In this document: piece after piece, positions 1 through 13,962 of the stretch
Numbering within the stretch: position 1 is the stretch's first letter
Layout of the letters: each line of letters opens with the position of its first letter
Origin: Anseranas semipalmata
Taxonomy: Eukaryota; Chordata; Aves; Anseriformes; Anseranatidae
Assembly (NCBI GenBank): GCA_013399115.1
Contig: VXAA01004387.1
Location: forward strand, 225,929-289,928
Direction: 5' to 3'
Length of the DNA: 64,000 nucleotides
Program-made: the position numbers and the translations under genes
Notes under the pieces: generated by a model
The model's database searches: none
Seen by the model: the letters and a program-made list of their open reading frames with translations, nothing else
Told to the model about the DNA's origin: nothing

Positions 1-399
1 GGAGAGGGAGGTGCCGGTCTCTGCTCCCTGGTAACCAATGATAGGACACACGGGAACAGCACAAAGCTGNNNTTGCTCTCTGCAGCTTCCTGAGGAGGGG
101 AAGTGGAGAGGGAGGTGCCGGTCTCTGCTCCCTGGTAACCAATGATAGGACACACGGGAACAGCACAAAGCTGTGCCAGGGCAGGTTCAGACTGCATATA
201 AGGAAAAATTTCTTTACTGTGAGGGTGGTCAAACATTGGAACAGGCTTCCTAGAGAGGTGGTTGATGCCTCTTGCCTGTCGGTGTCCAAGACATTTGGAT
301 AATGCCCTTAATAACATGCTTTCAATTTTGGTTAGCTCTGAAGTGATCAGGCAGTTGGAGTAGATGATCTTTGTAGGCCCCTTCCAACTGAACTATTCT
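1..399 (+). repeat. CR1 LINE 3' end, cut by the window edge
   Basis: From about 73 the sequence matches the copy at 36838-37157 almost base for base: cttcctgaggaggggaag, then tttctttactgtgagggtgg, then the characteristic CR1 end gatctttgtaggccccttcc and aactgaactattct. The element runs in + orientation and is truncated on the left by the window. Bases 1-69 are an exact second copy of 105-173 on the other side of NNN at 70-72, so the left part is probably an assembly duplication. It is non-coding 3' sequence. Confidence 0.85.
70..72. other. Assembly gap (3 N) between duplicated contig ends
   Basis: NNN separates two identical 69-base stretches (1-69 and 105-173). This is what results when overlapping contig ends are joined without being merged. 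Confidence 0.85.
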
Positions 400-3300
400 T
401 ACCCTTACCTTTCTGAATTATTTTATGAGTCTATCATTGCTTCATGGTTGCTTCATAAAGCACACTGTCATATGTCAGCATTGTTGCTGGCATTGAAAAA
501 TGCCATTCTTTCCTTCCCTCAACCTCATTTCATTCTTCACAGTGGTATAGAACATATCCTGAATTGGGTAGGGTAAGTAAGACCAAATCAATACATTGTG
601 GGGTGCTGGGGTTGATGCAGTTAGTAGGATCAATTCTGCCAAGTAGTTCACTAGGCAGCTGTACAAACATTTGTGGCTAAGGAGTTAATGTTATGGAAGT
701 TTTGTGGGAACAAATAAGCAGTAGTGTGAAGAGAGTTCTTTCAGCCCCGGTGACAGCTTATGCTGTTTAAAGATGAGTAAGAATCAGTGATTAGTAACAG
801 GTAAAGATGTTCTTTGCAGTTAGACTAGTGCGAAGGATGGTATTATTTTCTTTAAGAGGACATCTCACCAGGAAGAGTTTAAAGCAGCAGTCTATAGCAA
901 TTGTTTATAAACACTCCATAGTACTTTTTATAACCACTGTGTTGGCCAAATTTCTCATGGGTGATTTTGTTCTATTGCTTGAAGTTCCCTGCTGCAACTG
1001 CAAACAGGTAACATACTCTTTTCTTTCCCTACGCTGTATATATGCCAGCAAGACTTGGAACATCTCATCACAGGCTTTTTAAATAAGGGGTTATTTTTAA
1101 AAATTATCTTTGCTAAATGACAGGAAATAAACAAACTAGATTTCCTCTGCTATTCTTTTTTCTGAGCAGTAGGATGATGGTTTTATTGGTAAAGTGGTAA
1201 GGAAGACTCAGCAAGAGTGTTTGTGGTTCCCAGTTTTGTCTTTGACATTAGAGGATTTAATTCTGCCATTACCAGCACCTGTTTTCAAATAATAACAAAC
1301 AGCTTTCAAAATGAGAAAGTACACTCCTCAACAGGACAGCAGACTTGCTGTATGCCGTGAAGCATTCTCAATAAAAAACAGGTCCTTTGCTGCACCTTAG
1401 AGTGCACATGGTCACATGGATAGAGGAATGAAGTTCAGCATGGAGGTGGAAGGCTCCTATTATTTTGTGTCTTTGTGCTTCTCTGAGATAGGTTAGAAAA
1501 TTAAGACTACCAATATATATTTAGTTGCAATTACTGTCAGTAGCTGTAGTTGCCTGACCCTTCTGATTAGAAGACCTGCTTATAATTGCTTATAATTTTG
1601 TGCAAATAATAAATGTAAATATACAATGCAGACCATTCCAAAACATAGGTGCACAAAAAATACTGTGTGATGTCCCACATGACTCAGAATTTAAAAAGAA
1701 AACAGGATTACATGGTTATTTTTGCTTCTGGGTTGGGTAACCTGAGACAACTTTTTATGCTGTCTAAGACTTGGTTTCTTGCAAACTGAAAATACTGATA
1801 CTATCCTTTTAAAAATTTTGTCTTCTACTAAGTACCACTGCTATTACTGTTATTAAGGGAAACAAAAATTTTACAGGAAACAATTTGTGCAAGCAGTTGA
1901 GCCTATTTATCACAAAGGGCCTGAGACAGAAGTTTTGATTATTTTGATGGAAATCATAACTATCATGACTATTAACTGAAAGCATGATGCACACCTCAAG
2001 CTTAATTCCATATAATGTAGAGGGCTGTATCTCTTGTTCACCCTGAATTATATTGTATAAATTTGATTTCAAAACTTGAAGTTGAGTGCCTTGCACAGGA
2101 TAATTAGATATCTTGCAAGCCATTTCAGGATCATGTTGTCAGTCTCCCAGCTCTGTATGATGTCCTTGGTTCCAAGTCATGGATTTAGATATCTACATTC
2201 TTTCCTGTAGCCAAACAATATCAGGAAGGAAGAATGAAAATGGTGAAAGAAATTAAAAACAGTTTTGACCCGAGTTGTATATGTATCTTCAAATTTCAGA
2301 ACTGAAGACAGTAAAATGTATATATCTGACTGGCAAATAAAGCTTTTCCCTCTTTGGAAGAGTTACCAAGACAGAAAATTGTGGATTCACACTGTGAGGA
2401 AGACCAATGTAACAGCACTCATAGACCTTGCAGTTCAGCAGTGTATCCCCAAAGTTTTGCTTGTGAAACTGTGTACAAGGAGTCACTTCTGGTACGTGTA
2501 GTCATAAGGGGATAAAATTGTGGCATTTCACTGAAACAACTTCAAAGACAGAGCACGCTTTTCAAGTTCTGCAGCACTGTAGCCCTATCTTTCACAACAA
2601 TAATCACTTTGTAGAAATGATTAGGGCCACCACTGCAGTCAATAAATCCATTAAAATGAGTGAAGACTTTGAATATGTGTAGTATCTTCCAAATCAGATA
2701 GGCAGCTTGATATTGCTCTTTGGGAAGCAAATGGAAGCCAATTTTACAGGATGAATCCAGTTTAGGTACTGATCTTTGGAAAAGAACTAAACTGCTTCCA
2801 CATAAAAGTCAAATTGTATGTACAAAAAACATGTATTAACTAGTTTATAATAAGAAAATTCATTTTGTTTTTTATCTGTCCTTAGCTGTCAATCTCTATA
2901 CTGATTTGCTCAAATAGGAAAATCTCAGGGGAGCAAATCATCTCTCACGTTGCTTTGCACAATTTACTTTTCTTAAAGAACATTGAACAGAGATTAATTT
3001 CTGTCAAAAAAGAGAGACATAAGAAATTCATGATGTGCAGGTACTTTGCATGTTTATCCAAAAATTCTGAAACACTAGAAACTCAACTTGAAGTATCACA
3101 AGAATGGGATTAACTGGAAGATTTCAGACACTTGCATCTCTGGAAATAGATTTTCTTGCCAGATCTGGAATATATTTCATTTCTGTGATGCTCTAGAAAT
3201 ACATAGGCAAATTAGAAGTGTAATAAAGCTGTAATGTTCTTTGTTTACCCTTATAAATAAGTTTCCAATACCTTGAAGCCAATAGGGTTTTCAAGAACCT

Positions 3301-6300
3301 GTGAGGGCCAACAGTAGAGATACTAAGGTCGTCAAGTAAATTTCTCACTGAAAACATCCTGTAAAATGAACTACTTTTTGGGTATAGCCATTACAGTAGC
3401 AGCATAGAAGTGATGAACAAAAATGCCTCTGGTAAGTCATAAAGGAGTGACAGAATGCAAATACATTGTCAGTCAGAAGCACAGATTAAAGAGTTGGAGA
3501 AATCCAGCAGAAGACTAATTCATGAGAAGTTTTTACAGACAGCAACATATGAAATCAGGAACTAGCTAGTGAGGCCAAGGAAGGTGTTGAAATGCATACT
3601 GATTTTTGTGCCTCTCCTCAGAAAGGCAGAAAAACTTAATTTTAGATCTAGTCTGTTATAGACTGATCTAGATTTGAAGCCCTGTGTGATATTCCTGAGA
3701 TAATTTTCATCAATTTGTTTTTCATTATTACCTGTGGAGGTGTTCTTTGGAACAATATCAGCTAGAACATCCAAACTGATTCTTTTAAATCTTAGAAAAC
3801 ATATCCCAAGTTGTGCTGAAACTGACATTTTATTTAATTTAATTTGATAACAAAACATTGACTATTTGACTATTATAAATTATTTGGAAAAGAAAACAGA
3901 AGGGTCCCTAATTTTTCACTGTGCTCTGAAAATGATGTTCTTTAAAGTATTTCAAGTTCAGTTTTAATCACAAGAATTACTACTGAAAAAGTTGCTCATA
4001 GACTTTTAGGATCGTATTCTGAAATGATCTTTAGTGCCATTGTTTGTTAATGTTACTTAGTCTATATCTATACCTCAAAATTCACACATTTAAAAAATAT
4101 TTATACTTTTATTTTTATGCTTTTGTCCTCAGAAATTAATTACTTTTGTTGGGAACTTAGTGAACAACTGTTCAAGTCACTAAATTATGTCAAACACTAA
4201 TGAAAACTACTGACAAGTCTTCAGATGCTATGCCTTTTTCTGTCTTCATTCATTTAATATTCAACACACACATTAAGCATTAGAACTTAGATTGTTTACA
4301 TCACCAAAATATTCTGTTAATAATTCTTATGACTTTGACAGGTCAGAATAAGTAAGAGACTTGTATTATGTAAGAAATTATGTGTGCATAGACAAGTTTT
4401 CCTCCTGAATACAGAAGCAATTTATTGTGCATCAGGTTGCTCACAAATAACATTTAAGTTACAATCTGATGCCAGTTCTTATGTGTGATAATGAAGCAGG
4501 AGTCTCATGTGATATGTTACTGTTCTTCTGAAGGCTTTGTCTAGTGATGCTGAGTGTGGCAGCTGGCATGGTATTTAACCGTGGCCTGGCACTAGCTCAG
4601 CAAGTCATTCTTCATGAACAATACCCTAAGGGACAATGCACTTTCATATTTTTGAGCCAATTGCTTCCAAGCAGATATTCAGTATATATATCAGGTCTCT
4701 TTAGAGATTATAAAAAAGCCTTGCTGAAGAGTGTTTAAATATTCTTTAGGTCATTAATTCATGCAAATCTAAACTGTTCATCAGATTCTTATTCAAGCTT
4801 CTACAGGATAGTATGCTTCCTGAGTAAGTGTCAAATACAGCAGAATCTATGTTCTGCTATTGTAAAATTTGTCTTCATTTTTAGTTGAAAAAGTTTTCTT
4901 CTAAATTGATGGATGCTGTAAAGAGAGCCTGTGTAATTCTTGCAGGTAATGGAATCATATTCCTGAATGATGATCACAAATACAATGTCTGGTATTTTTT
5001 GTTATAAATTTATAACGTGTATACAACAATAATAATGTTGCTTTCTAGATCTCAGGTATTTTAAATTTCAAAAACCACCAGACAAGGTTTAAATCACACT
5101 GTGCAAAGAGTGCGTGTTGTACTTCCAGTTTGTGAGGACTTGCAAAACCCTGCCTTTCAATTCCTATAAGCACAGCTTCAATTTGTGAAGATAGATTATA
5201 ATCAAGACTTCGGAAATCACCTTCAAAAGAACATTACTAAATCTCAGAGATACTTGGTAAAATCATGACTGTAGGCTGCAGTTGGCTGAAAGGCTCTGAG
5301 ATATTTATTCAAAAAGCAGCCTCACTGCATTGTGGCAGGAGACAGGAAAAAAAAACTCATTTCTGTTTGAAGACAGTTGCCAGAAAAAATCTGCAGGAGC
5401 TATAGCAGCATTAGCTTGCTATGAGATACTCCTTTTTATTCATTACTGAAAGGGTTCAGTTAATTATACAAGTCCTACTGAATACATAGTGCCCAGAAGC
5501 AGGAAAAGATTTTTAATGAGTTACAAAGATTTTTTTATATCTACAAATAGAAGGTATTTGCTTCAGTGACTTCATAATGTTTAGGAGGAGTTTCTAAACC
5601 AGATAGACATATTTAAATATAAATCTGTATGTTTTCTGATTCACCTTTTCTAGGGCACATAGTTTTGAGAAAACTTTCTTAAAAGTTTTCATGTGCACGT
5701 GGAATTGCTGTCAAATTTAGGTGAAGGCCTACCAATCACATCCTCAAGACCTCTTATCTGGGACAAACTCCCATCTTTCAAAACAAGGGATTGACTACCT
5801 CTGCTGTGAGTGGAGCCAGGGGGAGGTCTCGTCATCCAAGATGTGATTCTGAAGGTTTCTGGACTTCATAAGGGAAAAATTTTTGCTCTTGCACTATTAA
5901 ACCTTTTCTCCCTTACACCTCTGACACCAACCTATCACATTCTCCCATTACTAAACATTATGTTCCTCTGTCTTCCTAAAATACATAATTTCCAGTTCTC
6001 ACTGTCTTAGTATGAGGACTTTCCTCATTCTGCATGAATGTTCAGAGACTCAGAAACAATTTGTCATTTTTAACCCTATAGAAGATTAAGAGCTCTTCCA
6101 TAGAACCATTTAGCCTACTTGGAACATGGACTTATCTAATCATTTGGAGCTTCAGTATTATTTTTACATGATATATAATTCCATTTACATAACAGGTTTC
6201 TCTCTAGTTCATGAACATTGTAAATAGGGGCAGATTTTCACTTTCTTTTTCCTTTCCATCATTGCAGTCTTCACCACAAAGCTTTAAAGTACATTTACTT

Positions 6301-9300
6301 AAGTGCTGCACTGTCCCTGTACTATTTCTTCTGTTCTAGGTTTTCAGATGATGTTTTTATTGAAATGCATCTCTGAGGACTTTAACAACACATATCAATT
6401 CAATGGTGCAATGAAATACCATCTTTAGTACATGCCTATTATAGCAGCTTGAGGGAGCCAACATTGCATGAAATAGTAAGAATAATGGCACTGCTGAGTG
6501 CTGAATCAGAGGCAAAATGTAAAGTATGTATTTCAATGAAAAGCAGGTATTTTAGACAATAAAGATTTTGGGTAGAAGGTTACAAACTTTAAAAATATTT
6601 ATATACATTTAACAGAAGAATCTAGACAGGAGCTGAAAAATAAATTGATATTTCTCCAAACTGGTAAAAACTTTAGGCATCATCTCCATATTACTGTAAA
6701 CAATGCTTCCAGGCACCGATGCTCCAATAACTGTAGTACTCTGAATTCTGCATACTGTGCAATACTCTGTATAACATTTCTGTCGATCCCTCCTGAGCAA
6801 AATTTCAATTAATACATTTTTCCAGTTTTGACTGAGCTGATTCCGTGTTTATCTTTATTAATGGAAAGGATCATCCCTCATTGCTCCATTGGACAGATTT
6901 TGCAAGTAGTTGATTCCCAGTTGTGATTACAAGTATTCATTTTTTTTTGCTAAAATTTCCTAGGTTCTCTACAGCCAGTCACAAAACATGCTGGTGGTCC
7001 TGGAAGACAGATTTGGCTTTCTTTAGTATATCAGGTTTTCTTTAGTATATTAGGTATAATGAGCTTTGTTAGAATTATCACAGCTCTCACTATAATACTG
7101 AATATGCAATTTCTCATGCTCTTATATTTAGTAGTTTTAGTAGCAACAATTACTTCAGTAATCATTCTTATGTAATGATAGAGAAAATGCATCTCAACAG
7201 TGGGCTGCTTCCACTGTTCCAGGTAATACACAACAGAAAATCTATTAATATAATAGCATTACCTGTCTTCCACATGAACAGTCAGTGCAGAAGCATCTGC
7301 TCTGGTATCAGGCTGTGCAGTGCACATGACGGTGCACACCAGTGTGTAGTTCCAGGGAGCTATGAGCAAGACTTTAAGCATATTTCACTGAAGAGCCTAA
7401 GAGCTGCCGGATAAATCTGAGGGGGAATCTGGAAATCATGATGTGAGGAAAGAATAGGCAGGTTCTTACCAATATTTTCGTCTTCAGTTACCATGATAGT
7501 GTGCCTACTAGGTTTATAGCACAAAAGAGTGCTAACATATTGCGTTAGCCTGAGTATGTGTATGGATATATTTGTGTATACAAATGCCATCTTCCACCTC
7601 CTTCTCAAAGAAAGCTCTATAGAGTTACATATGCCACCATGTGTTAAGTAATTTTTTTATGGGCTATAAATGACTTGGACAAGCTGTGAAATAAAACAGC
7701 CTGTTCGACTGCACTAAAAGTGCAGGCTCCCTGCTTATTCTCTGTGTGGTAAATGTTCAATGAGCCACTATCCAAACTAACGGGAATGAAAATATGTCAC
7801 GTGTATTCATACACCAACACCTATTCACTATGTATACTTCCCCAAGATAGGATGGCTTTATGACGGAGGGAAAACATCAAAATATTCAGTTATCTGAACT
7901 TCTAAGACAGAAAACATCAGTACTTTTTCAATTTAAAATCTTCTGTAGTGTGTCTAGAAAAACCAAGCTTGTATTATAGATATGTAGGTAACATCTATTT
8001 CTTAAGTCAACACTTTAAGCTTGAGCTGCTTTTCTATGTATCTCTCTTCTGATCTGAATTCTTTACACATTTGCATCTGATTCTATCCATCTACCTTTGA
8101 GATTTTTTAAATTTCATCAGACCATACTTCTAAGACATTAAAAGGAATGAAAAATCACCACCTAACTAGTTATCTGCTAAGGCAAATGGGGAAGTTCCTA
8201 CATGGTTATGTAACACAACATGTTTTTTGATTTGCATTTAAATGCAATATGACTGGCTTTGCTTCTGCCTGACCTACAAATTTGGCAGAAATGATAGAAA
8301 TAAACTTTGTTTTCATCTCACACTGCTCCCCAGGTGGTCAGCAGGTGACATTTCCCAACAGAGCCATTACTTTTCAGAAATGCAATCTTCAAGTTTTTCA
8401 TTGCTTCATTTTTTCATTGCTTCATTTTTAGCTGCTGTTCTTCAGAAATATGTTCTTCTTACCATATTTTCCAAGCACTCTGTGTATCTGAATTTAGGCT
8501 GGTGGTTGTTTGTTTACATCTTAACTGGAAAATATTTTGTTCAAAGGGTTGTTTTCTCTCTGGATTCACAAAAGTAATTAGTATACAAAAACTACTTGGC
8601 AGTCTAGCTTTTCTCTTCTGATTCTATGCTACCTAATGTTTCTGATTTATATTTAGAATTATCTGATGCTCTTTACTATAATTTTTGGGCAAATTTTCTG
8701 TTATCCCTTGCTATCATCCAGGGCAGTCCAAATGTAACTTCAGTCATTTCACTCAACTTAACATACTCATACAATTTCCATTATACTTTCATCATATTGT
8801 AATATAAGCCAAATTAATTTTAACCCATTTCCTGGTGTTTTTAGTCATTCAAGCCAGAATGTTTGATTTCACAAAGTCAAGGAGGCAAAAAGAATAAATA
8901 AATCTATTGTGATATTCACATCTTCATATGTATATTCAGAGCAAGTAGGCAAAAACTTGTTCATTATTTTGGCACAGAAAATGAAGGCTGGCTCAGAGAG
9001 GATTTTGTCATTTCAAGACTGTATTCTCAAACTCTTAAAAACTTGCATATCGAGACTAAAAATATATAAAAAAAATGTATTTTTCAGAGAAGAGGGAAAA
9101 TAGTTTAAAGTCTGTCATCATTTCAATGAGAACCTAAGCAAAATCTAGCAGCAATCCTCCCCGTTTTTATATTATGGTAAAAAAACTTTTTATGTTCTGA
9201 CACTGATATGGAAAAAGAGCTTGCAGACTCACTAGTCCTACTTTAACTGAGCATTTATAATGTATTACACAAAGATCATTGTAGTATTGTGCAAAATACT

Positions 9301-10298
9301 TTACTGAACTGAGGTTGTGTCAAATACAGATTTTTTAATGGCAGTTTGCAAATTTCTTTTCCCTTTAGCAAATTTCTCCTCAGTAAAGCTGCAATAGAAT
9401 AGGCTTAAAATACATTATAATAATCAAGGTTCAGGCTGTTCTATATGTATAGCATTAAATACTTCTCTTTCCCTGTATGAATTTCTGCCCACCAGAAAGC
9501 CAGGGCAAAGTGTGCCTTTCATCATCAACATTTCAGACATGCTGTGGCAAGCCATCTTTTATGCAGCTGAATCTGCAGTGTCTGATATTTCTCCTTATGT
9601 AAGATGCTAAAATTGTAAAAAGAAGACTGTGAATATATATTTAGGCTCAAGCACTGATTTATGGTGAAGATGAAAGGGAGCAAAGGCAGCTAAAAGGAGT
9701 TTTGCCTTCTGAGACATCAGGCTGCATAGTTCCCCCTTTCAGATTCAGGCTGCACCTATCTTTGAAGTTCAGTTAAAATAGCAAGAATAATTTTAATAGT
9801 GGTTTTAACTTTCTCTCATTGAAATTATGGAAAATGATAGATTAGTAGTTGGATTATTTTAGCCTAATTTCACTATCTAAAAATCAGATTTCTAAATCAA
9901 ATCTATCACCTCACGTCACACCTGCCACTGAAAAAAAAGGAAGGCACCTCCAGAAGGCATTTATCCATCCTAAGATATGTTTAAGGAGGTGCTATCTCTA
10001 TTGACTACAGATTCTAGAGAGGTTGAGTTAGACACCAAAACTTCCACCTGATTTAACCTGTCACTAGTATATTATTCTAAACCAAAGCTGAATTTTGAGG
10101 AATTCTGGTATTTGAATGTATTGCAGAGAGAATATTAGAATAATTTGCTCAGAATGTAAGGCTTCCCTTCAACAAAAGTATAAATAAACAGAGGTATCTA
10201 GCAGGATGTACTATGTCTGCAACTCTCTTGATTTCCCTCTTCCCACTTTCATCATTTATCTATCTACCTTCCTTCAAATACAGGTATTCTGTAGGAAT
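400..10298 (+). other. PCLO intron sequence, no gene seen
   Basis: This AT-rich sequence has only short open frames, none over about 110 codons and none with recognisable protein similarity. Small local duplications are visible: a 19-base tandem at 7018-7056 (ttctttagtatat twice) and a tandem cattgcttcatttttt near 8399-8429. I see no CR1 fragment after 400. Its placement as intron follows from the phase-1 exon at 18458, which needs an upstream exon. Confidence 0.6.
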
Positions 10299-10316
10299 AA
10301 AAAAAAAAAAAAAAAA
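10299..10316 (+). repeat. Poly(A) run with A/G-rich tail
   Basis: Eighteen consecutive A are followed by ggaaaagaaaaaggaaagg. I could not assign an element body in front of it. Confidence 0.8.
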
Positions 10317-10424
10317 GGAAAAGAAAAAGGAAAGGCTTAACAATAATCTTTTTCAAATAGTCTTTGTTTAATCCTGCTAAGACTTTTGGGCATACAGGCT
10401 AAATTTCTGCACTAGTATATTCAA

Positions 10425-10536
10425 AATTTTGTGGGCAGTGTGAATGCCTCCTAGCTCTAGGAATCATAACATAGAACTGTCAGCTTGTGCATATGCCTGA
10501 GCCTTAAAGCCAGCCATTTACACTGCCCACAAAATT
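10425..10536. repeat. Inverted repeat: 22-bp arms with one mismatch, about 68-base loop
   Basis: The left arm 10425-10446 (aattttgtgggcagtgtgaatg less its ends) and the right arm 10515-10536 are reverse complements apart from one position. The transcript of either strand could fold into a long hairpin. The loop contains no obvious further pairing. It could be a MITE-like transposon remnant, a decayed ancient repeat or a pre-miRNA-like hairpin; the sequence alone does not decide. Confidence 0.6.
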
Positions 10537-11505
10537 GTAAATTGTGTCTGCTGTGAGCAAAGTGCCTTAATTCTTCTCCTTTCCCTCATTACATGATTGT
10601 ATGCACATCACATCAGAGGAGACAGGAAAATATTAATGAAAAACTTTAATCTTCTTTGCTTGTCTGATAATGTACAGTCTACTCACAGCAGCTCAAGTCT
10701 TCAGGGTAAGGAGAGGGAAGGGAAAAGCAGCTCTCTTGATTCTTGCCTGCTCCCAGAGCAGAGCATCCCTGAATCCCACAGAGAACCCATTTGCCAGGAG
10801 ATGACCTGACAACATTTATCCCCTCATCCCAAAGGAGCATGACTAGCTGCACACAGTATGCCTACATACATCAGGTAAGGGAGGGAATAATTTGTAATAA
10901 CATCTGAGCCCTTCGTGTATAGTAACAACTAGCCTTCATGTAGGCAGCTGAGAAAACTGAACATATACCAGGGACCCTGACCAGCTGCAATCCCTCTTCA
11001 GAGCAGGGAAAAAATGAGGTGGCCTTGATCGGAGCTTTACTTTGTCCTGGGACCCGTTGAGAGCACTGTGCGGAGAACTGCATGTATCCAGACTCATCTG
11101 TGGAGCTGTGGAGCATATTTATTGAGCCAGTCCTATACCAGTAAACCCAAAGACATCTACTTAAAGTACTCTAAGACAGGAGGAGGTAGTAGTTGAAGCT
11201 GTATTAGATGTCTGATTTTTCTTACAGTAGGGAGCACAAATATGAAACCAGCCTACAGAGAAAAATGTAGCAGTTTACAAGGGAGAAAGAAATATGTGGG
11301 AGAAAGGTGAAAGACAAAAAGTAGAAGGTAATGGAAAGACCTCAAAAGGACAGCAAAGGTTGGAGCCTGAAAACATTGGGATGCATTGTTTATAAAGTTC
11401 ATCCATCATTATTTTACATCTTTGCCAGTAGCTCTCGTCACAGCAAGAGGATGAAAGGCATTATGAAAGCAAACAGCTGGTACTGCAAGTAACTGGAATG
11501 ATGTT

Positions 11506-11566
11506 AAAAAAAACCAAACAAACACAAACAAACAAACAAGAGAACAACAACAATAACAAAACACAA
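11506..11566 (+). repeat. (AAAC)n / (AAC)n simple repeat
   Basis: Irregular aaac units are followed by aac units, ending in acaaaacac. Confidence 0.8.
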
Positions 11567-13930
11567 AGAGAGCAGGGTTTGCCTAAACAAAGATTGGAAG
11601 ATTTTGGTTGGTATTTTTGATTCTTGACATATTTAGTTTTAAAATGATAGTGAATACTCTTCTGCTTTACCTTCAGCTGGAGTTGTTTAACTCCAATAAT
11701 AAAATGTAAATAATAAATGGCGAGTGTTCACAGTAATACTGAATTATTTATTGCAATAAGATGATGTTATCTTGTTTTGCTGAAGCACAGCTGTCTGCTG
11801 GAAGATGGACTTCTATTTCTCAAGATAGTGTTAAAAGAATCCAGCAGAAAAAATTCTTGCTACAACAGCAGTCTTTGGTAGACAGAAGATTCTGTCTGTA
11901 TGAGCTCCATGGATTGTGTGTGTCCATGGATTGTGTGCCACCACATAATGGTGGCACAGGTCCTCATCAGCCTATCTAGGTCTTCAGATTTTATCATGGG
12001 AGTAGGGATCATATACTCCTGTTTATGCTTACATTAGCAAAGCCACTCTCTTTACAGTATACCCAATCCCAGTTAATAAATCCAAAAAACTGTCAGTTAG
12101 AGAAGTGGGTGTTATTATCTCCATCTCTGAGATCAGGCACAGAGATTAAGTCTAAGATCACAGAAAACTGCTAAGGGACAGGGCTATGGGGATAGAACTA
12201 GGAGTAGATTTTACGCTCTCTGTAATGATCTCCCATATTTTCAGCTCCCAAAAGCTGTAATATTTCCTTTTTCAAATCAAGTTCTCAAAAACCCACCTTG
12301 GATTTCTTAGATTTTATGCCATGGTACTACAAATTCTAATCTTCTAAATATTACAATCATATCCTAATATAGCTGAAACAAAAATTTTATTAATTTAAGC
12401 AATACAGCTACATAAGCAGCATTTGAGTGGCTCAGTTCTGGAAGACACTATGTGTCATTACACAGTGTTAGAGATTACAGCTGTACCATGTCCAGGTCAC
12501 TAGATACCTGTGAGACAAATGGTGGTGAAATGCTGCAAAGAAATGCCTGTATTCTGTCAATGAATGCTGCACAGAGCTCTCAGAAGTTCATTAGTTTAAT
12601 CTCTTGGGGTATCAAAAGAGATAAAGACCTAAGGAAATGAAATTAGTTCTAACAAAAGAAGTCTTTATTTCTGACCATATGCCTATGATGACGCTATGCT
12701 AATCATTACTCATCTCTTCGTCTTACACTGAAAGATTATGGAAATTCTGACGCTTATTACATACACTTTCAGAATTGTAAATGTAACAGGTTCAGAAGGA
12801 GCAGTACTTCATATTATACTCAAATGCTTTTAAGACAAGTTGGGTGACAAAGTTCATCCACTTCATTCTGCTAGTAGGGAACACTCACCCAAAACATGAC
12901 TAGTACCAAATACCACATGCCACTGCTGTAAAATTCTGTGGAGGTTTCTTGTACCCAAACCTTCCCCAAGAGAACATGCACAGAGATGTATCATATAGTC
13001 TCATAACTGACATTTGTACTGTCACAGAATTTCACTCCTTGGCTGATTCCCTGATCTGGATTCCTTGATTTCCATGCTGAATTATTTTTGTTTTCTCCTG
13101 GGATTTCTTTTAGCACAGACCAATTTACTCTTTCTGAGAATGACCCGGGTTCTGGAGACAGCCTGATAACCTCTCTACAGTGTGGAAGACATGTTTGTTT
13201 CCCTGTGCTCTACACCAACTGTCAGCACTAACACAACCAGTCCTGCACCACAAAATACTCCATTTTCCCTTCCATTCCCCAGGGCAGCTCCATGCTGTCC
13301 ATATACCATCAACATCAGGCTACAATAAGACAACTCTAATTATCTCAGGCTATCTGTTTGCACCTATCACCAAAAAAAATTAACTTTTGTGTTCCTGCAC
13401 TACAAAGTAACAAGGTGGGGATGGGAGGACATAGGGACAATGACAAAGCAGTGTGGATGTGTTCAGTCTTCTCTAGAGGGTGTTTGTCTGCAGCAGTTGA
13501 GCAAGATGTTGGTCTGCACCAATGTTTGGAAACCTGAGATTGCTCTCTAGGATGGGTGCCTTCAGAAATGTGGATGTAACATGAATATTCATAATCAGAA
13601 AATGTAGAAATAAACCTTGCCTGCTGTTCAATAATGTGCAAGACTTTGCTCCCCTGTTTCCTGTGAAGAAACAGTACAATTTTCCAGTAGGATTTGAGGG
13701 ACTGGCCCTGTGAGAGTGTATATTCTTTACACTCTTACAGTATAAAAAGCAGCCATCTTTCTAAGCATACACAAAAGGAAAAATAAGAGGAGCAATCCTG
13801 CTAAAACAAACAATGGCTATCTTTGTTTGTCATCTGCATGCCCGATGACAAAAGGCATGCTAATTCTGTAGATTGTAACAACAAGGTGTAGGAGAGTAAA
13901 GCTGGTTTTGGTCTATAGTTGGTTGCTTTT

Positions 13931-13962
<32 letters not shown>
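13931..13962 (+). repeat. (TTG)n microsatellite
   Basis: About ten uninterrupted ttg units follow a short T run. On the minus strand it reads as a Thr/Lys-like open frame, which is a shadow. Confidence 0.9.
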
